From Chlorokybus atmophyticus (Eukaryota; Streptophyta; Chlorokybophyceae; Chlorokybales; Chlorokybaceae), in contig RHPI01002048.1 in NCBI GenBank assembly GCA_009103225.1, forward strand, positions 1,197,376-1,261,375: a stretch of DNA of 64,000 nt, in the 5' to 3' direction. A program made the position numbers and the translations under genes. Below the pieces are notes generated by a model. That model was not told where the DNA came from. It saw nothing but the letters and a program-made list of their open reading frames with translations, and did no database searches. Positions 56,526-64,000 of this stretch are shown piece after piece; within the stretch, counting starts at the first letter, position 1; each line of letters begins with the position of its first letter.

Positions 56526-57777
56526 CTAGTGCCACAATGTTGGCGACTCCTTATTCATCACCATGGCTTGAATATCGATGTCTTGAGGCTGCTCCACGTG
56601 GTAGAGCCCTCCCGGACCAGTGATTCCAACAATGTGCACGACCCCATCTAGAATGACTGAGCAGCCACCGTTTAAAAATAGGATCTCCGCGCCTAAGCGC
56701 TCCGCAACCCTTACAGAGAGTAGACTCGCCTTATATACATGCAAGACGTTGCGTAACACCTCGCTAGTGTGTTACCAACCTTGCACTGGAGTCGTACGTT
56801 GCCAACTCCCTCAGCCACCAGTACTTAGCCACCGAAGCCCGCAACCTTCACTATAGACGTCAGCTTCTTGTAGCTCTCCGTCTCCTCCTTGTTGGGTGTG
56901 TGATGACGATTGCAGCCAGAGTCCACCACACCCAAAAAGCTGTATTCTCCCTTGAACCGGATGCGGTGAAGGCGACATGTTTCTGCTCGTGATGATGCCT
57001 GTTGTTGCTGCTGCTGGTGCTTGCTCTAGGTTGCCCCTGTTGTTTCTTCCGACAGTCTCGCTCGATGTGACCCGTCCAACCACACCAATGGCATGTGAGG
57101 TCTTTGTAACGAGGGTTGCCCGGCTTGTTGCCCTTGTACTTCTCTTCATGGTTGCTCTTCTTTGCGTGCTTGCCGGTGTAGAAGGCGACGGCATCCGCTT
57201 GCTCGTCCTTCTGCACGACTGTCTCCTCCACGGTGAGCAGCTTCAGTAGCACATCGTCTAACGCCAACTCCGATGATGACGTCTCCAACAGGGTTGCGAC
57301 GACCTCGTACTCTGCTGGTAGCCCTGCAACAATGGCCAGCACGACCACCATCTCCCCCATGTTGTGGCCGACGTTGATGAGGTCCGCCCATAGCTCTCTT
57401 GCGCGTGCAACATACTTCGTAATGGGTTCTGCTGCCTCCTTCATGAGTGCGCTGAGCTGCTTGCGTAGATGCAACTTTCCGGCATTATTGTTGGCTCTGA
57501 AAATGAGTGATAGCTTTTCCCAAGCTTGCCTACCATTTTCACATGCAGTGAGCACGGGAAAGTGATGCGGTTTGCAGTTCAACACAAGCAAAGAGTGTGC
57601 TTCTACCGAGTGCTCTGACCACACAGTGTTTGCTCTTGGTGTTGGTGGTGGTGCCTTTGGATTAACATACTTCCACACCTTCTTAAGGATGAGCAAGGCC
57701 TTCATCTCCACGCACCATGTGTTGTAGTTGTCGGTGTCCAGCTTTGCAATCTGCCCCTTGTCGTAGGTCGCATCCAT
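56526..57777 (-). pseudogene. D1 gag and protease (one frameshift)
   Basis: Gag starts MDATYDKGQIAKLDTDNYNTWCVEM at 57777, typical of copia gag (LDTDNYxxW). It continues through EAHSLLVLNCKPHHFPVLTACENGRQAWEKL, and has a CCHC knuckle CHWCGWTGHIERDC near 57090–57050. A frameshift close to 56950 separates it from the protease, read as LGVVDSGCNRHHT (active-site D-S-G) and later ERLGAEILFLNGGCSVIL and GLYHVEQP, with a TAG near 56524 before integrase. Confidence 0.87.
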
Positions 57778-57905
57778 CTCTGTCGTGCCTCCCTTTTCTT
57801 TCAGTTGACACCCAAGGCTCTGCTACCAACAAGCTACCGTAGTGTAGAACTACTATGCACACAAGCTAGTCTCACACTCCTCAAGCGTAGTGTGGGCCCA
57901 TAACC

Positions 57906-58091
57906 TGTTAAAGGAGTAGCATGCACATGTAGATGAGGCAAGCATGGACACACAAAGACAGAGCTACCGCCACCAGAGCATACACAAGTCACATCACATT
58001 CATCTATTACAAGTTGTCCGCTGGTTCTTATACTAGCCAGTTACATACACGTCTACATTTGCAAGCACTGCGTAAGCTATACTCAGCCTTT
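57906..58091 (-). repeat. Truncated 5' LTR of D1
   Basis: Matches the first 186 bases of the 3' LTR, then breaks where the D2 LTR begins. Confidence 0.9.
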
Positions 58092-59567
58092 TGTTGAGAT
58101 TTGGACACTAATGATCATGCATGGAGTTGGTGCAAGCACAAGCACACACACTCTACCAGAGCATACACACAAGGCTGATCCAAAAAAGGCGTTCCAAGGA
58201 TTACACCAAAGTCACACCACGGGCTTTTATACCCGCCAGTTCTGCACCTGTCTACTCTAGAAGTCACCACGACTTTAACACTCAACAGATTCCTGCGCTC
58301 TAAGTTGCACCACGTAGCTACTCTCAAGAGCTTTTCAACAAGCTATAACACGCGCCATACAATGATGTAACCACAAAGCTACAACGTTTCTTCTATAGCG
58401 CCTGGAAGTCTCCAGTCTCCAGACTCGAATCCGCGCCTGGAACGTTCTCGACTGAAGTCCTCGCCTGGACCTTTCTCGACCGGCACCTTTTCGCGCCTGA
58501 ATCTTCTCGCGGCTATTCTTATCCACAGGGCAAGCTGACCGGATACAAGAATATCCTCAACACTCCCATGCGGGCAGCTTGGCCTTTAACACCTCTAAAT
58601 GCCAACTCCTTGCGTACTCATGCGCGACGAACTCCCACGCTATCCTTTGCTCTTTCAACCATCTTGAAGACACTTCCCGCACCTCTCATAAGTGCCTCCT
58701 TGAAGCTTTTCACTTGCACACCCTTGTTGCAACTCTCATGGTCGTTTGCATGTGTCCCCACGTGCTCACTCTTGGCAACGTCCTGCACAACACCACCACT
58801 ATACTGCTCCTTCTTGTCCTTGCTGATGCCAATGCTTGCTTCAGCTCCCACGGGCACCGGGACTGCATCTTCAGTCTTCTTGACACCTTCAGCAACCTCC
58901 ACACGTGGAATCACTCCACCACTCGCATGTGACGCGCTCACCATCACTTGAGCTCCCGCTCCCTTTTCAGTAACAGGCACAATATGCGCCTTCTTCTTCA
59001 TCTTCTTCACATCTGGTGCTAACTTGGACACCTCCACCTTGGTCTTCTTGTGCATCTCCGCACCCTTGACCTCCTCGATGATGTAGAGCCCTCCAACATT
59101 GATGCCAACCAATTCTGCGATACCACGCAGCACTACCCTTCCTATGTCCCCACTAAACACTGTCACAGCACCAACTCTCGCCGCGATGCGCATAGAGAAT
59201 AGGCTAGCCTCTAGTCCTAGGACATGTAGCACCTCTCTCAACAACACTTGCCTCGTCTTTCCTCCAACCTGGGATAGGATCTTCGCTTCTCCTACACTAA
59301 CTACGAGCACCTCCGTCTTGCCAATCTTCACCTTGATTGGCTTCTCTAAGACCTTGTACTTTGCCTTCTCACGATCACTCGTCATATGCCTCGTGCAACT
59401 CGAGTCCAGCACCCAACTAGCTGCCTCACCATCCGTTGTTGCATGAAAGGCGATAGGCGTCTCTTGAACACGTCCCGTCATGGCATGATGCTTCTCTCCA
59501 CCACGCTCCTCTTCGTGCTGCTTCCTCATTGAGCACTGCACCCTGATGTGGCCCTTCTTCACCGGTC
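58092..59567 (-). mobile_element. Copia-derived element D2 (gag/protease-only), inserted in the D1 LTR
   Basis: LTR 58092–58562 (TGTTGAGATTTGG...ATCCTCAACA), a second copy of the family seen as a solo LTR at 30522–30991. Its body is one open frame (59562–58618) that ends about 55 bases before the 3' LTR, with no integrase or RT. The element is cut off at about 59567 within the gag zinc knuckle, so its 5' half lies elsewhere or is lost. Confidence 0.8.
58618..59562 (-). CDS. D2 gag–protease-like protein, partial (314 codons open)
   Basis: Opens inside a zinc knuckle (KKGHIRVQC), then MTGRVQETPIAFHA and a copia-protease-like block SWVLDSSCTRHMTSD, in which the usual D-S-G is D-S-S. Next comes the protease body (KIGKTEVLVVSVGEAKIL, VLREVLHVLGLEASLFSMRIAARVG, GGLYIIEEV). 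The last ~140 residues are Lys-, Val- and Ala-rich with no known domain and replace integrase and RT. No stop or frameshift interrupts it, unlike neighbouring copies, which suggests recent origin or selection for the protein. The true start lies beyond the break at 59567. Confidence 0.7.
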   Translation of the reverse strand: MKKGHIRVQCSMRKQHEEERGGEKHHAMTGRVQETPIAFHATTDGEAASWVLDSSCTRHMTSDREKAKYKVLEKPIKVKIGKTEVLVVSVGEAKILSQVGGKTRQVLLREVLHVLGLEASLFSMRIAARVGAVTVFSGDIGRVVLRGIAELVGINVGGLYIIEEVKGAEMHKKTKVEVSKLAPDVKKMKKKAHIVPVTEKGAGAQVMVSASHASGGVIPRVEVAEGVKKTEDAVPVPVGAEASIGISKDKKEQYSGGVVQDVAKSEHVGTHANDHESCNKGVQVKSFKEALMRGAGSVFKMVERAKDSVGVRRA

Positions 59568-59603
59568 ATTTTGAGACCCCCGCATGGAGATTCATGGCAA
59601 ACG

Positions 59604-60190
59604 CACTGAATATTCGTATGATTTACCTTTCAGCTTTTTATCGAGTGAATAATCAAGTGTTTTCGTACATTCTGTGCGAGTGAATCATCAAGACATTTCG
59701 TACATTCTGTGGTGCCAAAACGAAATTGCGACATTCACATATAAATCGCGTAAATATCTACACAATAAATCAATGCCACCTGTACAAACCCATATACCTT
59801 GTATATTCAGTTGAAATCGATTGAATGTTCAAGGGCATGCAATTGTGAATGGACACAGCATGTGCTCTGCTAAATATTCAGCTATACATTGCCTGAACAT
59901 TCATGAAGGGGCATAAGCTTGTGGCTATAACAGACAGCTTAAACTCACCAAGTCCCAACTGCTCGTGAATAATCAATTGATCAGCTTGTCACACATGTAT
60001 ATTCATAACCTTCATCAGTTTCATGCCACAGATGTGAGTGAACATTCAACACCAATCTAAAACTACGCAATACGATTCACACTAAGTTCTAGCTTTGAGT
60101 GAATTTCCAACACCATTCTAAAACCAAGCAATACGATTTGCACTAACTCCTAGCTGTGAGTGAATATTCAACCCCACACGAATAAACATA
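59604..60190. repeat. Subterminal motif array of the CACTA-like element
   Basis: At least ten variants of (GA)GTGAATAWTCAA in both orientations: near 59604, 59645, 59681, 59818, 59896, 59963, 60036, 60095, 60155. Two longer direct units (about 60036–60095 and 60095–60155) share CTAAAAC, GCAATACGATT and CACTAA. Such arrays bind TNPA-type proteins in known CACTA elements. Confidence 0.65.
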
Positions 60191-60381
60191 TACTCTCATT
60201 TTGGCTAAGTCCCGAATGTGATTGAAAACCAAGTAGATTGCACTGCTAATTCTAATATACAGTCCAATATATGTTAAAGCCAGAGTTGCTCAGCAATTCT
60301 ACACAGCTGGTTTGAGTGGATGGTGGGGGACAGCTCTGATATGGACTACAGCATTGCTATGCGACACACCACCTGCTACTA

Positions 60382-63300
60382 CTAGCTCAACTCATGTCTT
60401 TGCTGTGCTAACATACTGTCCATGAGTGTTCGCAATCGTCTTCTCAACCTGTCTGCCACTTGAGGATGAAACCAACTCCTTTGCATCTGCACACAACCAC
60501 ACAGCAATAACATGTGGTTACTAAGCACGTGTCGGCCTACACGACAGTGCCACTGAAGCACCTTCCACTTGTAAACATTGCAGTGCACATGCATGAACTG
60601 TACATGTTGAAATATCCATATGTTTGGGTCAATTTGACCAGCTTGTACCCCATCTACAAACTTGTCAAGATAAAGCATGACAAACAACCCGCACGCAACT
60701 CCATCCTTCTGCTGAGGGACCTGCACAAACATGTGTCAATGCTTGCAAACCAAATGCATGTGCATGCATCCAATCAGTGCTTGTGACAGAATGCATGCAA
60801 ACTCATCACTAGTGCAATGCAACGTGTGCTACCTGTGGTACAAGAAGCTGTACGTTTTCGGGAGAGAAGTGTCGTTGTGAGTCACTTCCATGCTTTCTGC
60901 CCCATATGTAGTTAAGGTAAGCGCGCATAGGTCCATCAACGTTGCGATGCAGGCCAAGGGAGTCGAGATGGACGAGTAAAGGCGGCGTGTCACTTCCAAG
61001 TTGGCCTCCAGGATTGCACACAAGCAGCAGACTCCAGTGAGTCCTGTGTACACAATCAAATAATTCCAGTTTGCAAATACAGCAGCAATTCAGCAAGATA
61101 TTCTTGGCGCTTATTCTCACCGCTTGTCTGGGTGACAATTACTCCCCGCAAGTCTTTGGCAAATGATCACTCTCCCACCTGTCTATCCTATGATTGATCG
61201 TGTGCCAGTCATTTTGTCTATGGCAGCGCACGATCCTGGTGTAGATATGCGGGTGGAACAGCTTCACCTGAATGCCATCTGCTCTGCCTAAGATTTCCTC
61301 TTCCTTGTATCTGCATGTGCATCCCACGTACATATGAGATACACTAATAACACAAACGCAACAAATCGTATACCTGCAAAAGAAGTGGAGGATGGTGTCA
61401 TTGAGCTCTTGTCTGCCATCTAGTAACCTCCTGTCCGTTTCAAGCACTGGCACCGCATCACGTGCACTTGCACTAGGGTAAATGAACAGTGGTTGCGGTG
61501 TTGACGGCTGCGGGTTGCTGACTGGATCGTCCAGCACCATGATATCATCATCACTGCCCGAGGTCCACAACTGCCGCAGCCGTCGTGGGTTGCTAATTAC
61601 AACCCTCTTCGTCTTCATTGTCAACTTCCATCTTGACTGCCTCTGCAGCCATAAATGGTTCAATTGGGTAAGAACCACAACACAAATCAACAAGCTCAAG
61701 CACACAGCAGCTTACCAGTGTTAGCCTCATCCCCACTCTCTTCAACGTGTTGAACCCCACTCTGCACATGTTGTGAAACCCTACCGCAACTGCCCAGTCG
61801 AGAACGACGAGCAAGGCTCTCCCTTGGGAGCTGCGCTGGAGCACCACCTTCTTCGTACGCAGCGCATCGCGAGCACGTAACCTCAACCATGCTACCCACA
61901 GCGTGCCGTCGACAGAGGCTGTTTGGACACGTCGCGCAGACTTGAAAAGCTGCTTCGTTGCAGTTCTTCACATGGCACCTGTGTTTTGGTTCAGTACAAG
62001 TGATGATGGTTCTAGGAGTGAAGTTCCTCACAACAAGATGCCAAGCATTTGCTGCAATGAAGTCCACTTACTCATGCCTTGGGCACTCCCGATATTCATC
62101 CTCCGCAGGTGGCATAGAGACACAGTGCGCGTGGTAGCTTTTTCAGCAACCTTCCACATCGCAGCCAGATATGGTGCCCCCATCCTTGCAGACAAAGCAG
62201 TAGTCTTCATGTTCCCGATGTTCCAACGCATCCAGCTCCAGTCTCGGTCTCATCCTGTGAACAAAGGTTCAGTGGCCAGGTCTACAGTCTCACAGTAGGG
62301 ATATGAGGCATCACAATCGCAAACAGTACCTCTTGTACTTAAAATGCCAGTCGCGGCGTGTGGTCTATGACACCTTGCTCGAGGCGCTATTGGTTTCGCT
62401 TCGGGCACCCTGCACCAAGTACACAAGATGGTTGTATGTGATGCTAAAACCCAGGATATATGAGGACATCCAGATTCTAATGGACAACGTTGTCAACTCT
62501 CCTCTTACCGAAGTTTCCCGGTGCATGCCTCGACGCATGAGACTGCGCCTGTCTTTAACAAGCGCTACTACTGTTACTTTGTTGTCATGGGGATCAATTC
62601 CCTCAAACCACTGGCCCTTGACCTGCCAGCAAGAAGGGATATTCATCAGCCATTTTCATACTACTATTTCAATTTACTATCATCACACCAAGCACACGCC
62701 AAAACGATTGCAACACAGCCACTTACCAGGTTGCAATCAAGGTAGGTTTGTTGTGCAAAGCAGGGCTTGTCTTTTCTTAGGATTGCAAATCCTCCACTGT
62801 GCTAGACTTGGTTGCTCATGTACCACCTAGCTCTGAGCAGCTGGTGCTCCCAACCAGCTATCACCACAACATCAAAAGATTGCACCCTGCCATACCAATG
62901 GGTCTTCTTGGTTGGGTCATCTGAGTCACGCCCAACGGTAAACACGCCACAGTCCATGGTGTGGAGTTTCTTCTCCATTTCCTCTACTCTGAACTGACCG
63001 ATGTCCTTGTAGCGTGCTCTGAAATATCGCTTGATGTACTTTGGAAAGATTGGACCGCTCAACAGCTCTATCTCGTGCTTTGTAAGCTCCCTAGCAGGTC
63101 CACGCCAGTGATGCAGCTTAGTCATATGCTCCATGTCCTTTGCCACGACATGTCCTTGTTTTGAGCCCTTTCCCTTGCCATCCTGCGTTTGTTCACCTCC
63201 CGACTGAACTCTCTGTGTAGCAGCAACCCATAAATAAGTCATATTGTGTGCGCGTTGGACATCACGTAAAAAACAGCAACTCCCAAAGCAACTTACTCTT

Positions 63301-63972
63301 TTAACAGCCTGTATTCATCATCATTTTCAGCCAACCACCACTCGAGCTCCTGCCTTGTCTTACTATCTTTATCCCCAACCTCAATACGGTGTCTCCGTCC
63401 GCAGAGCACATAGTCGTCATCATCTCGTTGCTTGCCCGATCGCAAACTGATGTCGGAGAAATGTCACTTTAAGGTGTCCATGTAAGTGTTCAGCATGAGC
63501 TGGATAGAGTATCTGCAGATGCAACTGGCACTTGAACAAGGCAAACAATGTGGAAAGTTTGCACGTAACTCTCAGTGGGCTCACACAAAACTTGCCTTTT
63601 GCAGATGCTTGCTTCCACATGCTGCCTTGCAAATATCATGCGCTTCACCCACTGCATAAAGCGTTCATGTGCCCACTCCCAGTGGTCACGCGTCGGACCA
63701 AGCCACATGCACTGCTCTGGTAGATGGCCAAGGAGGTGCAGCATCATTGTGAGAGAAGTCCGCGAGCCTCATGCACGTGCACCTGCACTAAGTAATAAGC
63801 TATGCATGCCATAGGAGCTGGGCATGCAGAGTAAAGTGTTATTAAAGCCAACCTTCAATTCTTCGAGGTGTGACTGCTTTACTTCCAATGCAGTCAGCCG
63901 TTGATAGATGTCGCATAGTTTGAAGATGGTTCTCTTCTGATCTTCTCCAATGTCGTGTGCAGAGCGCAGCAC
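60382..63972 (-). CDS. CACTA-like transposon protein: DUF4218/DUF4216-type regions, PHD–C5HCH, Ulp1 protease (5' part missing)
   Basis: Leftwards: KLCDIYQRLTALEVKQSHLEELK (about 63900), HLLGHLPEQCMWLGPTRDHWEWAHERFMQ and EASI (63747–63580; DUF4218 pattern), then RQELEWWLAENDDEYRLLK (about 63350–63300). A DUF4216-like block follows (HWYGRVQSFDVVVIAGW, RARWYM, about 62920–62810, and KGQWFEGIDPHDNKV, about 62620). After that come the PHD–C5HCH exons (62254–62072, 61978–61716) and Ulp1: LLDGRQELNDTILHFFCR (about 61420), HWSLLLVCNPGG with catalytic His and LVHLDSLG with Asp (61043–60833), VPQQKDGVACGLF with Gln and Cys (60720–60680), and the end RSWFHPQVADRLRRRL before the stop at 60382. A TGA lies in the PHD exon, and frames disagree near 61650 and 61170, so this copy is probably damaged. 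Domain order is observed; one continuous transcript is inferred. Confidence 0.7.
61825..62254 (-). other. NSD-like PHD finger plus C5HCH zinc domain
   Basis: Exon 62254–62072 reads HEDYCFVCKDGGTISGC, then DVEGC, a TGA, KSYHAHC, and ECPRHE. Exon 61978–61716 joins in phase (GA|G) and reads CHVKNCNEAAFQVCATC, PNSLCRRH and VTCSRC. The two exons reproduce the PHD followed directly by C5HCH found in NSD-family methyltransferases. The TGA (62145–62143) replaces one residue between a zinc ligand and KSYH; CGA (Arg) is a one-step ancestor. Confidence 0.75.
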
Positions 63973-64000
63973 GTACTGAAAAACGACCGACCATAAGTTG

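Larger units (their letters stand above)
53450..58091 (-). mobile_element. Ty1/copia element D1
   Basis: Leftwards: 5' LTR (57906–58091, cut by element D2), primer site, gag, protease, integrase, RT, RNase H, 3' LTR (53450–53873). The order integrase-before-RT defines copia. The primer site abutting the LTR (57905–57892, read GGTTATGGGCCCAC) is complementary to the anticodon stem-loop of initiator-Met tRNA rather than to its 3' end. Frame breaks occur near 56945, 56524, 55830, 55300 and 54440. Confidence 0.9.
59604..64000 (-). mobile_element. CACTA (EnSpm)-like transposon, left end and 3' part, open at the window edge
   Basis: The left terminus is proposed at 59604 (CACTGAATATTCG), where D2 sequence stops. 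About 600 bases of subterminal sequence with many GTGAATATTCAA-like motifs follow, then a leftward multi-exon gene with transposase-associated domains, a PHD–C5HCH pair and a Ulp1 protease. CACTA/CACTG ends, dense subterminal repeats and DUF4218/DUF4216-like domains are hallmarks of the superfamily. The transposase core and right end lie outside the window. Confidence 0.65.

Noticed and set aside
1-64000. CRISPR arrays, bacterial operons or ribosome-binding sites.
   Set aside because: Spliced nuclear genes and eukaryotic retroelements throughout; direct repeats present are microsatellites or element termini.

Overview
The window is nuclear DNA of a eukaryote, most likely a green alga. It has intron-rich genes with GT–AG introns and GCAG-type acceptors, a nuclear gene with a plastid-type transit peptide, a plant-like CBP20, and a full set of plant-type transposable elements (Ty3/gypsy chromoviruses, Ty1/copia, LINE, pogo, CACTA). 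I cannot name the species. Coding frames need TAA as stop, so the standard code applies.

Host genes fill the first 9 kb. A CBP20 (nuclear cap-binding subunit) gene runs leftwards in five exons, and one of its introns looks U12-type (AT–AG). It shares an ~0.9 kb divergent intergenic region with a 16-exon gene for a ~996-residue plastid-targeted coiled-coil protein, in which all 15 introns are phase 0. A convergent gene for a small two-helix membrane protein with a long disordered tail follows (7988–8931).

From 9.8 kb to the right edge the sequence is almost entirely nested or broken mobile elements. A1 is a degenerate chromovirus (9812–15447). E2 is a gypsy pol fragment whose C-terminus carries a PHD finger (15733–18370). 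A LINE ORF1 remnant follows (about 18.7–19.65 kb). B1 is a chromovirus with two LTRs (20696–27724), and half of B2, a sister copy, is joined to it in inverted orientation (27725–30008). Next come a copia solo LTR with target duplication (30522–30991), a LINE with endonuclease, RT and zf-RVT (31.0–37.1 kb), and a dispersed repeat containing a long-TIR element (37.35–38.6 kb). A 12.6 kb composite chromovirus flanked by GATGT duplications (38841–51461) has swallowed a second chromovirus and a pogo element. After it lie a gypsy gag–RT remnant (51.5–53.4 kb), a copia element with a half-tRNA type primer site (53450–58091), a gag-only copia derivative (58092–59567), and the 3' part of a CACTA-like element (59604 to the edge).

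The most notable signal is that three unrelated element types carry histone-reader modules on their mobility proteins: chromodomains on gypsy integrases, a PHD finger on a second gypsy lineage, and an NSD-like PHD–C5HCH pair fused between transposase-associated domains and a Ulp1 protease in the CACTA-like element. Nearly all copies carry stops or frameshifts, often explicable as C→T or G→A changes.
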